A stretch of DNA of 64,000 nucleotides from an uncultured Clostridia bacterium. Lineage in GTDB: Bacteria; Bacillota; Clostridia; Christensenellales; Aristaeellaceae. The notes beneath the pieces were generated by a model, which had not been told where the DNA came from, made no database searches, and saw nothing but the letters and a program-made list of their open reading frames with translations. This document shows, in pieces, positions 7,327 through 16,189 of the stretch. Every line of letters begins with the position of its first letter. The stretch's first letter is position 1. The position numbers and the translations under genes are program-made. Location of the stretch: positions 62,001 to 126,000 of the forward strand of contig CAKTWP010000005.1 of the NCBI GenBank assembly GCA_934630705.1, given 5' to 3'.

Positions 7327-7860
7327 TTACAGCACTTTTTCCAGCTGTTCAACCAGCGGCAGCAGCTCCTCAGGCGCATGAATGCGATAGGTGGCATGCT
7401 CCAGCGGGCCGGCCTCGTCATAGGGCCGCAGCGTGGACCAATCGATCAGTACGGAACGGATGCCAAAACGGTTCGCACCCAGAATGTCCCGCTTCACACT
7501 GTTGCCGATCATGATGACGCGTCCTTTATCCTGCTCTGACAAATGCAGCGCGTCCATGGCCGCACGGAACATTTTTTCGCTGGGCTTTCCTTCGCCCACT
7601 GCTTCGGAAATGATTCTCGCGGCGAAAATGTGCGCCAATCCGTTCTGCGCCATGGTGTTGGAGAAGGACTGCACCGTTCCATCCGCCACCATCACGATGG
7701 GATAGCCGCGACGGAATAATTCCAGATAGGTTTCCCGCGCGCCGGGAATGCAGGAGGCCTGAACCACGGTATGGGTCTGGTCGCGCACCTCGGTGCGTTC
7801 GTCAATGATCGTATCGCCGATATCGGTGAAAATAATCAGCTTTTTTGTTGCAGAGGGCAT
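7327..7860 (-). CDS. HAD-superfamily hydrolase
   Basis: A 177-residue haloacid-dehalogenase-fold phosphatase of unknown substrate. Motif I is FTDIGDT: the nucleophile is Asp13, but position +2, normally the acid/base Asp, is Gly15, with an Asp at +3. A serine/threonine of motif II is not obvious (MVADGTVQ). Motif III Lys is in EGKPSEKMF and motif IV is MIGNSVKRDILGANRFGI. The variant motif I is seen in some HAD subfamilies and does not by itself prove loss of activity. The gene lies last in the run 9627-7922-7327, 61 bases after the uncharacterised gene, so a role in the same carbohydrate pathway (for example a sugar phosphate) is possible but inferred. Confidence 0.8.
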   Translation of the reverse strand: MPSATKKLIIFTDIGDTIIDERTEVRDQTHTVVQASCIPGARETYLELFRRGYPIVMVADGTVQSFSNTMAQNGLAHIFAARIISEAVGEGKPSEKMFRAAMDALHLSEQDKGRVIMIGNSVKRDILGANRFGIRSVLIDWSTLRPYDEAGPLEHATYRIHAPEELLPLVEQLEKVL

Positions 7861-7921
7861 GGATACCTCTTTTCTCCGCCGTCCGTTTTGAGGGCCCGGC
7901 GGCTATATTGCGGGATCGGCT

Positions 7922-9610
7922 TTATTCGTTGGTTTTTTCCGCGTCCAGATGGAATTGCATATGCATGGTTTCAGGCTTTTCCACCTCGGCCAGATAGCAC
8001 ACGCGGATGACGCTGTCGCTCCGCTTTTCCACCACCGGCGCAGGCGCATCGGCCCGGAGATGAATGGTCAGCCCCGGCAGCGTCCATTGATCAGCCTCGA
8101 TCTGCGCGCTGGCTGCATGGGGACATTCGATCTCAAAGAAGTATTTCACGTCCCGGTTCACGCAGGTCTGCACGTCCATATCAATATGGTTTTTATGCGC
8201 GGTACCGTTAAAAAACACGGTATGCATATGCTGCATGCTGCCGTTGGGCCAGGAGCGCAGCAGCTTCACCGTGCCCAGCCCCTCGCCGCTGCGCCAGAAG
8301 ATCACCAGCGGATGGAGCTGATGGCTGGGGTTCTCGCTGCCTGCCAGCGCGCCGGTCATCAGATCGGGGCTGATCCAGGCGGTGGCGGTGCACAGCGCGT
8401 CGTTATGCTCGGGATCGCCCCGCTCGGAAAGCTCCCGGAACTGATGGCAGATATCCACATCCTCTTTGGGCGTAAACAGGGCTTCCTGCGCGTCCTTGGG
8501 AATGCACACGCTGCCCAGCACCATCAGCGGATTGGAATCGCTTTCGGCGCTCCAGGGATGCCAGGGATAGGTTTCCTCGCCCAGCGCCCAATAGAGCATG
8601 GCGTTGAAGCTGGTGTGGATGCTGTGGTCCAGTTCATAGGCCCGGGAATAGGGGCCGCAGAAATTGCGCAGGCCGGGATTATAGAATTCCATCATATCCC
8701 GCCAGATGCCCGCTTCCAGCTCGGCCCCCAGCTGCCGCAGCTCATCCCGGGAGCCATACCGCCGCCAGAAGCCCAGCGTGGCCAGATCGACGCTGCAATA
8801 GGTGGGCGAATTAAATTCCGCCGCCGCGTGGTATTCCCGATAACGCGCCAGCATCTGATTGGCGTAGGCCAGCGCGTATTCCCGATACTGGGGGATATGC
8901 AACCGCGTGCCGAAATAATCCAGCTCAAATACATGCATGCACTGGATGTTGGTGTTCAGGGGCGAGAAATTGGTCTGGCTCCGCTCCACCGCGCCGGCCA
9001 GGGCGATGCGCGCGCTGTGCTCCATGCGCCGAACCGTTTCGGCTGACAGGGCGGAGGAAAAATGCTCCAGCAGCATGGCCAGGCACATCAGGATAAACTC
9101 CCGGCTGTTGGGCTCATAGGTAGACCAGACTACCGGCGTGGTTTCCAGAACAGCCTGCTGCAAAAGCGCTTCGATCTGCTCGGCCTTGTCGGCCAGCTCG
9201 GGCGTATGCCTGAGGTTCAGGCGGAAAGCGTCGGCGGTGCGCTCATAGAAGCAATCGGCATAATAGCGGCCATACACCCCCAGTCGGCGATGATCCAGCA
9301 CCCCTGCGGCGGGCATGGGCGCGCCGTCATGGCGATACACACCGTGGAAAATCTCGGTGGGCGCGTCGATCTGGCTGTCGGTCACGGCGTGAATAATCTG
9401 CTCGGTTCTTTCCGCGCAGCCAGGCTCGCCCTTGATCATCAGCCCCAGCGCGTAATACATGGAAGGCCGGCCGCCATAATACATATGATCGCCGTATTTC
9501 ATGCCGATCAGGCCCCGCTGGGGATCAAAGCAGGGGTCGAGCTTTTCCATGGCCTGGTCTACCAGCGCCTTTCCTTCGCGGGATAATTGCTCATACATTT
9601 TTCCGGGCAT
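7922..9610 (-). CDS. Uncharacterised carbohydrate-related protein, paralogue A
   Basis: A 562-residue protein with no signal peptide and no family I can name with certainty. The first ~430 residues are rich in aromatic and helical segments typical of alpha/alpha-toroid enzymes (SPLNTNIQCMHVF, AAAEFNSPTYCSVDLATLGFW, NFCGPYSRAYELD). The last ~130 residues look like a beta-rich domain with alternating hydrophobics, as in heparinase- or lyase-like proteins. It is a clear paralogue of the next gene upstream: the same motifs occur in the same order. AAGGAGG stands 9 bases before the ATG. The upstream paralogue ends 16 bases away, so the two share a transcript started near 11415. Divergence from a GH105 gene suggests a glycan substrate. 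Confidence 0.75.
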   Translation of the reverse strand: MPGKMYEQLSREGKALVDQAMEKLDPCFDPQRGLIGMKYGDHMYYGGRPSMYYALGLMIKGEPGCAERTEQIIHAVTDSQIDAPTEIFHGVYRHDGAPMPAAGVLDHRRLGVYGRYYADCFYERTADAFRLNLRHTPELADKAEQIEALLQQAVLETTPVVWSTYEPNSREFILMCLAMLLEHFSSALSAETVRRMEHSARIALAGAVERSQTNFSPLNTNIQCMHVFELDYFGTRLHIPQYREYALAYANQMLARYREYHAAAEFNSPTYCSVDLATLGFWRRYGSRDELRQLGAELEAGIWRDMMEFYNPGLRNFCGPYSRAYELDHSIHTSFNAMLYWALGEETYPWHPWSAESDSNPLMVLGSVCIPKDAQEALFTPKEDVDICHQFRELSERGDPEHNDALCTATAWISPDLMTGALAGSENPSHQLHPLVIFWRSGEGLGTVKLLRSWPNGSMQHMHTVFFNGTAHKNHIDMDVQTCVNRDVKYFFEIECPHAASAQIEADQWTLPGLTIHLRADAPAPVVEKRSDSVIRVCYLAEVEKPETMHMQFHLDAEKTNE

Positions 9611-9626
9611 GTGGGTTTCCTCCTTT

Positions 9627-11330
9627 TTATTTTTGAGTCGTGTCCGCTTTTGTCAATTGAAAATGCATTTCGAAGTGCATCTGCTGGGTTTCAGGCTTCG
9701 CCGCTTCGGCCAGGAAGCACACGCGGATCGTCCGCCCGTCCACCTGCTCCACAAACGGCCTGGGCGCATGCGCCCGGATGGCAAGCCGCAGCCCGGGCAG
9801 CGTCCAGCCGTCTGGGGCAATGCGGGCCGCATCCATGCCCTCGCATTCGATTTCAAAGAATACTTTTACATCCCGGCCCACCGCGGCATGCACATCCATC
9901 CGGGCGATGTTCTCCGCCGCCCAGCCGTTGAAAAGCACAGTATGCATATGGATCATCCGGCCGTCCGGCAGACAGCGCAGCAGCTTGATGGTGCCAAGCC
10001 CCCGGGGGGCGCGCCAGAACGCCACCAGCGGATGGAGCTGATAGCTGGGGTTTTCGCTGCCGGCCAGTGCGCCGATCATCAGATCGGGGCTGATCCAGCC
10101 GGTGGCGGTGCACAGGGCATTGTTGTGGGCGGGATCGCCTCGCTCGGAAAGCTCACGAAATTGCCGGCGGATCAGCACGTTTTCCCGGGGCGCAAAAACC
10201 AGTGGTTTCACATCCTCTGGCATGCGCACATCGCCCAGCACCAGCAGGGGATTGCTGTCGCTTTCGGTGGAATAGGGATGCTGCGGGAACCGCGCCGCCC
10301 CCAGACACAGATAAAACAGCGCGTGGAAATGGGTGTGCAGCGCCATATCCATTTCATAGGCCCGGGAATAAGGGCCGCAGAAGTTCATCATGGCGGGATT
10401 GAAAAAGGCCATCATATCCCGCCAGATCCCTTCTTCCAGCGCCCCTCCGATCTGGCGCAGGGCGTGGGAGGAACCGTATCGCCGCCAGAAGCCCAGGGTG
10501 GCCAAATCCACGCCGCAATAGGTGGGCGAATTGAATTCCGCCGCGGCATGGTATTCCTGATAGTCCCGGTGCATGCTTTCCGCCAGGGAGAGGGCGTAGC
10601 GCATCCAGCCTTCTTCCCGGAAGCGGCGGCCGAAATAATCGATGATGAATACGTGCATGCACTGAATGTTGGTGTTCAGCGGCGAAAAATCCGTGCGGCT
10701 GCGGATGATTGCGCCCTCCACGGCCAGATGCGCGCTATGCTCCATGCGCTCCACCACTTGCGGCGACAGAACGCTTTCGAAATGCTCCAGCATCATGGCA
10801 AAGCACATCAGCAGAAATTCTCTGCTGCAGGGCTCGTAGGTGGCGTATACCATGGGATGCACCGAGAGCGCCGCCTTTTCCAGCAGCCTCTCGATTTGCG
10901 CCGCCTGCGGAGCCAACGCCGGGGTTTGCGTCAGTTTTCGCTGAAATGCGTCGGATACCCGCTCACAAAGGCAATCCAGATAAAATCGGCCGTAGGTGCC
11001 CAGCCGCTGATAATCCAGCGTGCCCTGGGGCGGCATGGGCTGGCCCGGATGCAGGAACGCGCCGTGAAAAATCTCGGTGGGCGCGTTGAGCTGCAAATCC
11101 ATCACCGCGTTGCAGATGGCTTCCGCCTCGGCCACGCCGCCGGGCGTATCCAGCAGCAGCAGGCTCAGGGCGTAATACAGCGAAGCGCGGTTTTCATGCC
11201 GCATGGCGTTTCCCTCGCGCTTATAGACCAGATGACGCTGAGGATCATACCGCGCCGCCAGATGCGACGACGCGTCCTGCACCAGGATTTGGGCTTCCCG
11301 GGTCAATCGTTCAAAGACGGGTGAAGGCAT
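9627..11330 (-). CDS. Uncharacterised carbohydrate-related protein, paralogue B
   Basis: A 567-residue paralogue of the gene at 7922, sharing TDFSPLNTNIQCMHVF, HAAAEFNSPTYCGVDLATLG, NFCGPYSRAYEMD and a C-terminal beta-rich part. It is cytoplasmic by absence of a signal. The start at 11330 (MPSPVFERLTREAQILV) is chosen because it aligns with the start of paralogue A and because an upstream in-frame ATG at 11438 lies inside the promoter spacer. The ribosome binding site is weak (GCAGGG). The two copies arose by tandem duplication and have diverged considerably, so they may act on related but different substrates, or form a heteromer. The reaction is unknown. Confidence 0.75.
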   Translation of the reverse strand: MPSPVFERLTREAQILVQDASSHLAARYDPQRHLVYKREGNAMRHENRASLYYALSLLLLDTPGGVAEAEAICNAVMDLQLNAPTEIFHGAFLHPGQPMPPQGTLDYQRLGTYGRFYLDCLCERVSDAFQRKLTQTPALAPQAAQIERLLEKAALSVHPMVYATYEPCSREFLLMCFAMMLEHFESVLSPQVVERMEHSAHLAVEGAIIRSRTDFSPLNTNIQCMHVFIIDYFGRRFREEGWMRYALSLAESMHRDYQEYHAAAEFNSPTYCGVDLATLGFWRRYGSSHALRQIGGALEEGIWRDMMAFFNPAMMNFCGPYSRAYEMDMALHTHFHALFYLCLGAARFPQHPYSTESDSNPLLVLGDVRMPEDVKPLVFAPRENVLIRRQFRELSERGDPAHNNALCTATGWISPDLMIGALAGSENPSYQLHPLVAFWRAPRGLGTIKLLRCLPDGRMIHMHTVLFNGWAAENIARMDVHAAVGRDVKVFFEIECEGMDAARIAPDGWTLPGLRLAIRAHAPRPFVEQVDGRTIRVCFLAEAAKPETQQMHFEMHFQLTKADTTQK

Positions 11331-11421
11331 ACAAGATCGCCCTGCTTTCTGTTGAATTTCCATCCGCATTGAGGGAGCCTGTTTTTGAACAAAATGAGCA
11401 TATAATGATAAATTCATGCTG

Positions 11422-11450
11422 ATTTTATCACTAAGCAATTGTCATGTCAA
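11422..11450 (-). promoter_or_regulatory. Sigma-A promoter for the 9627-7922-7327 run
   Basis: On the minus strand TTGACA (11445-11450) and TAAAAT (11422-11427) are separated by exactly 17 bases. It stands back to back with the GH105 promoter; the two -35 boxes are 23 bases apart, so a single regulator could control both directions. Confidence 0.8.
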
Positions 11451-11473
11451 GGAGAAAAAACGAATAAATGGGC

Positions 11474-11502
11474 TTGACGAACAGGAAACGATTTGATATG
11501 AT
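11474..11502 (+). promoter_or_regulatory. Sigma-A promoter of the GH105 gene
   Basis: TTGACG (11474-11479) and TATGAT (11497-11502) with a 17-base spacer. The ATG is 35 bases beyond the -10 box. Confidence 0.8.
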
Positions 11503-11536
11503 GCAGGAAAAATGACATGGAAGAAGGCGTGAAAAC

Positions 11537-12568
11537 ATGGATTATCAGCAGATGGGAAATCTGGTTATGAACCGGCTGAAAAACAGCCCGGGGGACGGCA
11601 GCTGGAACGATCATCTGAGCCTGGCCACCTGGGAATGGCCTCAGGGCGTGGCGATGTATGCGATGATGAAGCTGTATCTGTCCACGCGGGATCCGGCGCT
11701 TTTGGCGGAAATTCAGGCCTGGTATGCCGGCCATATCAGCCGGAAGCTGCCCGAACCCAATATCAACACCACCGCGCCCATGCTGGGGATGGTGCTGCTT
11801 TATGAAGAAACGAAGGAGGCGCAATACCTGCCCCTGATTGAGGCTTGGGCGGAATGGGTGATGACGGGACTGCCGCGCACGGAGGAGGGCGGCTTCCAGC
11901 ACATCACCAGCGATTGCGTGAACGCGCAGCAATTATGGGATGACACGCTGTTTATGACGGTGCTGTTTCTGTATCGCGCCGGCGTGGCGCTGAACCGGCC
12001 CGCCTGGCAGGAGGAAGCAAAATATCAGTTCCTGCTGCACATCAAATATCTGCATTGCGCGAAAAACGGGCTGTGGTATCACGGCTGGTGCTTTATTGGC
12101 CGGCATCATTTTGGCGAGGCCTTCTGGGCCCGGGGCAACAGCTGGTTCACCGCGGGGGCGGTGGATTTCGTGGAATGGCTGCCCGAAGGGGATCCGGTGC
12201 GGCGAATCGTGCTGGAAACCTGGCGGGAGCAATGCCGCGCGCTGGCGGCGTGCCAGGATGCGGAAACCGGCATGTGGCACACGCTGCTGGATCACGCGGA
12301 CAGCTATGTGGAAACCTCTGCCAGCGCGGCCATCGCCTATGGCCTGCTCAAAGGCGGGCGGCTGGGCCTGCTGGATGCGGATTGCCTGCGCGCCGGCCAT
12401 AAGGCCGCCGAGGGCGTGCTGGGGCAGGTGCAGGCGGACGGCACGGTGGGACAGGTGTCCTATGGTACGCCCATGGGCATGGATCTGGACTTTTATCGTA
12501 ATGTGCCCATCCGTCCCACTGCTTATGGCCAGGGCCTGACCTTCCTGATGCTCACCGAGCTGATGTGA
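11537..12568 (+). CDS. GH105 unsaturated rhamnogalacturonyl hydrolase (YteR type)
   Basis: Removes the unsaturated galacturonic acid left at the non-reducing end by pectin and rhamnogalacturonan lyases. The 343-residue protein has the six-hairpin toroid signatures of GH88/GH105: WEWPQGVAMYAMMK near 32-45, NINTTAPM near 75-82, LWDDTLFM with the candidate catalytic Asp135, and GEAFWARGNSWF. No signal peptide is present, so it acts on imported disaccharides. In B. subtilis yteR is part of a cluster with the permeases yteP and ytcP and the binding protein ytcQ; a similar importer is 4 kb downstream here. The alternative, a GH88 glucuronyl hydrolase, is less likely given the motifs but not excluded. 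Confidence 0.9.
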   Translation: MDYQQMGNLVMNRLKNSPGDGSWNDHLSLATWEWPQGVAMYAMMKLYLSTRDPALLAEIQAWYAGHISRKLPEPNINTTAPMLGMVLLYEETKEAQYLPLIEAWAEWVMTGLPRTEEGGFQHITSDCVNAQQLWDDTLFMTVLFLYRAGVALNRPAWQEEAKYQFLLHIKYLHCAKNGLWYHGWCFIGRHHFGEAFWARGNSWFTAGAVDFVEWLPEGDPVRRIVLETWREQCRALAACQDAETGMWHTLLDHADSYVETSASAAIAYGLLKGGRLGLLDADCLRAGHKAAEGVLGQVQADGTVGQVSYGTPMGMDLDFYRNVPIRPTAYGQGLTFLMLTELM

Positions 12569-12583
12569 CGGGAAAATGGGGGA

Positions 12584-12940
12584 ATTATTCTGCGTGGGAA
12601 TCGTTCTTTGCGGCCAAAGAACGGTTCCTGCGCGGCCCTTCCAAGAAAGCCTTGGGGATAAAAACTGAATTATATGCGATCAACAATGCGCCCCAGATTG
12701 GGAAAGAAAACGAGCATTCGTTTCTTCTTCGATCTGGGGCGCATTGCAGATAGAGCCAGTCCAATTTGCTATCCCGGCTGATTTTCGGGAGGGGAATGGG
12801 GAACCTGCTTTGACACAAAAGCAGTACCTCAACGAATCTGGGGCACATTGCAGATAGAACCAGTCCAAGCCTCTATCCCGGCTGATTTTCGGGAGGGGAA
12901 TGGGGGAACCCGCTTTTGGCACAAAAGCAGGTTCCCCATA
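12584..12940. repeat. Intergenic hairpin and direct-repeat region
   Basis: No gene is seen between the GH105 and MFS stops. A hairpin lies at about 12598-12630. A long hairpin with a perfect 15-bp base stem (12684-12698 with 12732-12746, CAATGCGCCCCAGAT) follows. Its right arm starts a ~104-base unit (12732) repeated in tandem at 12836. Each unit ends in an inverted repeat; the second, GGGGAACC (12903-12910) with GGTTCCCC (12930-12937), is a strong hairpin. A related 11-bp stem hairpin is at 50809. The region sits between two converging genes and may end both transcripts. Confidence 0.8.
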
Positions 12941-12968
12941 AACGCTTCGTTTCCCGATCGCTCCCACG

Positions 12969-14165
12969 TCAGCCCTCAAAGGGCGGGGTGTTGTCATCCA
13001 GCTTCAGCACGAAGCAGCAGAAAACGATCACAATGACCGTGACCAGAATGCCGGACAGCAGATACAGCGGACGGATGCCCACCAGGTCGGCCAGGAAGCC
13101 GCCCAGATAGGAGGAAAGCAGAATGCTGGCAACGTTCTGGATGGTGGCGGACAAGGTTTGCACAGAGGTTTTGAACTTCGGGGCTACCAGCTTGCTCAGC
13201 GACAGGCTGTAGGTTACGCCCTCCAGAATGCCGATAAAATTAAAGCAGCGCACCACAAACAGCGTGGTTGTGTCCCGGGCCAGGAAACAGACGAACCAGC
13301 GCGCGGCGGTTACCAGCCCCAGCACCAGCAGCATTTTTTTCGTGCCCAGCTTCTTAATCAACCGATCCGCCAGGAATAAGAACGGGATTTCAATAAACGC
13401 GCTCACCGACAGCATCGTGCCATACAGCGCATTGGAGCCGCCGATATCCTGCGTAAAATACAGCGAAAAATAACTGTTGCCAAATCCGTTGGCAATGCTC
13501 AGCAGAATCTGAAACAGAATCAGCGTCATGACCGGCCGGCATTTGACCAGCACGGCGGGGGAGACCTTTTTGCCCGATTCCCGGGTGTTGTGGCCCTCCA
13601 TCTTGGGCAGGAAGAACAGAATGCCGATATTGGCTGCCGCGATGATGGAGAACATATAAAAGGTTTGGGGCACGCCCAGCTTCCCGGCGATCTGGCTGAT
13701 GGCCATCATCATCAGCGCGTAGCCCACCGCACCCATCATGCGGATGGGCCCATAGGGCTTGCCGGACTGCTCGGAATACTCCACGGACATGGTGGTGTTC
13801 AGCGAGGGCTGGAACCGGCGAAAAACCACAAACAGGGTGTAGACGATCAGAATGTAAACCATGCTGTTGTTCAGCAGCAGCATGGGATAGAGAATGGCCG
13901 TAATCAGCAGCAGCTGCTGCAAAATACGGGTCTTGGATTTGGAGGCGTCCGCCGCCGCACCGAAAATGGGCTGAAAAAAAAGGGCTACCAGACTGGCTGT
14001 GCCGGTAATGGTGCCGATCATGGTTTTGCTCAGCCCAATATCGCTCAGATAGATCTGGAAATAGCTGGCGGTTGTGTCCAGCATGAAGAAAACAAAATTA
14101 AATAGCAGAAAAGAGGTATAAGGGGACATTCTCTTTTTGGATGAAGCCGAAGGAGTTGCTTGCAT
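12969..14165 (-). CDS. Major facilitator superfamily transporter
   Basis: A 12-helix MFS carrier of about 398 residues, resembling the LacY-like/MFS_1-like sugar and nucleoside carriers. The N-terminal half has SFLLFNFVFFMLDTTAS and the conserved FQPIFGAAADASKSKTR loop between helices 2 and 3; a RIMGAVGYAL-type motif is seen as IRMMGAVGYALM, and the second half has LADRLIKKLGTKK. The start is uncertain: ATG codons at 14192, 14174 and 14165 are in frame, and AGAAAGG fits 14165 best. It converges on the GH105 gene and is divergent from the next operon, so it may import a sugar for this cluster. The substrate cannot be told. Confidence 0.88.
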   Translation of the reverse strand: MQATPSASSKKRMSPYTSFLLFNFVFFMLDTTASYFQIYLSDIGLSKTMIGTITGTASLVALFFQPIFGAAADASKSKTRILQQLLLITAILYPMLLLNNSMVYILIVYTLFVVFRRFQPSLNTTMSVEYSEQSGKPYGPIRMMGAVGYALMMMAISQIAGKLGVPQTFYMFSIIAAANIGILFFLPKMEGHNTRESGKKVSPAVLVKCRPVMTLILFQILLSIANGFGNSYFSLYFTQDIGGSNALYGTMLSVSAFIEIPFLFLADRLIKKLGTKKMLLVLGLVTAARWFVCFLARDTTTLFVVRCFNFIGILEGVTYSLSLSKLVAPKFKTSVQTLSATIQNVASILLSSYLGGFLADLVGIRPLYLLSGILVTVIVIVFCCFVLKLDDNTPPFEG

Positions 14166-14402
14166 GCGAATCATCGCCTTTCTGTTGTGCATGAACGGTT
14201 TTTCATTGGATAGAAAATCATTGTTAGCTTATCACAGACGCCGCGCGATGTCAATGAAAATGTGATTGTAATATTATAAAGTTTTGGAAGAATAGACTTT
14301 TTAATGAGCAAATTAGCAGGACAAATCAAGGCAACATCTGCATAACTTTACCAACTTCAGAAAAAATTCTTCTGATTTTGGCAAAAACTTGGCAAAAACG
14401 TA

Positions 14403-14431
14403 TTGACAAGATCGGGGGGGGGTAGTACAAT
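14403..14431 (+). promoter_or_regulatory. Sigma-A promoter of the carbohydrate import operon, block 1
   Basis: TTGACA (14403-14408) and TACAAT (14426-14431) with exactly 17 bases between, including a run of nine G. A CAGAA-AAAA-TTCTTCTG dyad (near 14356-14373) and two GCAAAAAC repeats lie just upstream and could be regulator sites. The remaining 14193-14402 stretch is AT-rich leader between divergent genes. Confidence 0.8.
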
Positions 14432-14493
14432 CTTTCATGACAGGTTTGATTGTTGCCATAATGAACATTGATTGCAAAAGGGGACATGGAAAG

Positions 14494-16173
14494 ATGCATC
14501 ATTTGGAAGAAATGCTCAAATCTTATGATGAACAGACGGCGCAGCTGCTGTCCTGTCAGCTGAAGGAACCCCAGCATTCTCGCCGCGGCGCTTTCCAGCT
14601 GCGGGGATATTATGTGGATACCAGAAGCTCCGGCTTCGGACTGGCGCATCTGCTGGTTTCCTATGTTTCCCCGGAAAGCCGCTATCATCTGGACCCGGCG
14701 GTGCGCCAGAGCCTGGAAGCGGCCTTTGCTTATCTGCAGGCCTATCAGCGCCCGGACGGCTGCCTGGATCTGGCGGGCTGCAATTTTGCGTCTCCCCCGG
14801 ATACGGCGTTTACCATGAACGCGGTGCTCAACGGCTGGTGGCTGCTGGAAAAGCATGCCGAGCCGGAGACGCAATGGCTGCGGGCCCCCCTGATCCGGCT
14901 GCTGGAAAGCTGCGCCGAGGGCATTGCCGCCGGAGGCTTCCATACGCCGAACCATCGCTGGGCCATCTGCGCCTGCCTCAAGAGCGTGGCGAAGATCACC
15001 GGACGCGAGGAGTTTTCCCGCCGGGCGGATGAATACCTGAACGAGGGCCTGGATATTAACAGCGATGGCGAATTTGCCGAGCGCAGCGCGGGCAACTACA
15101 ATCAGGTGAACGACGATCAGATGATTCGCCTGTATCTGGCCACCGGGGACAAGCGCTTCCTGGAAGCGGCGGAAATGAATCTGCGGATGATGCTGAAATA
15201 TATCGATCCGGACGATTCGGTGTTTACCAATAATTCCACCCGCCAGGATTACGGCCGCAAGGTGTATCTGGATACGTATTATATCCTGTTCAAGCTGGTT
15301 GGCTATCTGCTGGGCAAGAAAGAACTGGCTGCTTACGGCGAATACTGCTATGCCACGTCCCGGCGCCACGGCCGCCAGCCAAACGGCGTGGAATGGCTGC
15401 TGCTGTATAACGATCTGGATGATTTTGGGGCGGACGAGCCGGTGGACGCCTCTGCCTTCACCCAATATGATTATCATTTCAAGGAATCCCGCATTGCGCG
15501 CATGCGGCAGGGCAATCTGTCCTGCACGGTGATGGACGGCAAGGCCAACTTCCTGTATTTCCAGAATGGGTCCATGCCGGTGTACATGGTGATTTACGAA
15601 AATCTGTGCGACAAGCGGAATTTCATTGCCGATAAGCTGGAAAAAACGGAGCGGGGCTATCGCCTTTCCTTCCATCAGGACAGCTGGTATTATCTGCCCT
15701 TCTATCCGGATAAGCCGGAGACCTCCGATTGGTGGGCCATGGATAACCCCAATACCCGCAAGCGGTGCCAGGGCGTGGCGCTGGACACCTATGTGGACGT
15801 GGAGATGGCGGGCGACGGCGTGGATGTGACCATCCATACCGAGGGGCTGGACTGGCTGCCCCTGCGGGTGGAGCTGGGATTCCCGGGCGGAAGCCAGCTG
15901 CGGCATGAGAGCTTCCTGATGGAAGGCAAAGCAGGGGAGAGTATGCTGCTGGCCAAGGGCCCTCTGGAAGTGACCGCGCCCTCGGGAGAACGGATGGTGC
16001 TCTCCACTGGATTTGCGGAGCATTCCGCTCTGGGGCGCAGCGACAGGGCTTATCCCCAGAGCCCGGAGCATTTTACCGTGTATCTGACGGCCTATACGCC
16101 GGTCAACAAGAAAATCCATATTGGCGCCAATGGTTGCTTCGACCCGGATTTGCTCAGCGCCAGCAAGAACTAA
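14494..16173 (+). CDS. Uncharacterised carbohydrate-related protein leading the importer operon
   Basis: A 559-residue protein without a signal peptide. The N-terminal ~380 residues have alpha/alpha-toroid character (SGFGLAHLLVSYVSPES, NYNQVNDDQMIRLYLATGDK, LDTYYILFKLVGYLLGK) and the C-terminal third looks beta-rich, as in heparinase-like or other toroid lyases and hydrolases; I cannot assign a family. The ATG at 14494 is chosen: the in-frame ATGs at 14437 and 14461 lie at or just past the transcription start without a ribosome site, whereas AAAGGGG precedes 14494. It is first in an operon with two permeases and a binding protein, 16 bases before the first permease, and therefore probably processes the imported oligosaccharide. 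Confidence 0.75.
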   Translation: MHHLEEMLKSYDEQTAQLLSCQLKEPQHSRRGAFQLRGYYVDTRSSGFGLAHLLVSYVSPESRYHLDPAVRQSLEAAFAYLQAYQRPDGCLDLAGCNFASPPDTAFTMNAVLNGWWLLEKHAEPETQWLRAPLIRLLESCAEGIAAGGFHTPNHRWAICACLKSVAKITGREEFSRRADEYLNEGLDINSDGEFAERSAGNYNQVNDDQMIRLYLATGDKRFLEAAEMNLRMMLKYIDPDDSVFTNNSTRQDYGRKVYLDTYYILFKLVGYLLGKKELAAYGEYCYATSRRHGRQPNGVEWLLLYNDLDDFGADEPVDASAFTQYDYHFKESRIARMRQGNLSCTVMDGKANFLYFQNGSMPVYMVIYENLCDKRNFIADKLEKTERGYRLSFHQDSWYYLPFYPDKPETSDWWAMDNPNTRKRCQGVALDTYVDVEMAGDGVDVTIHTEGLDWLPLRVELGFPGGSQLRHESFLMEGKAGESMLLAKGPLEVTAPSGERMVLSTGFAEHSALGRSDRAYPQSPEHFTVYLTAYTPVNKKIHIGANGCFDPDLLSASKN

Positions 16174-16189
16174 AAGGAGGCTTTGAACC

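Noticed and set aside
7164..7421. N-terminal extension of the phosphatase-biotin ligase fusion to 7421
   Set aside because: The ATG at 7163 has AAAGGAGG and begins the phosphatase fold exactly. The 86 residues upstream overlap the HAD gene end and have no domain.
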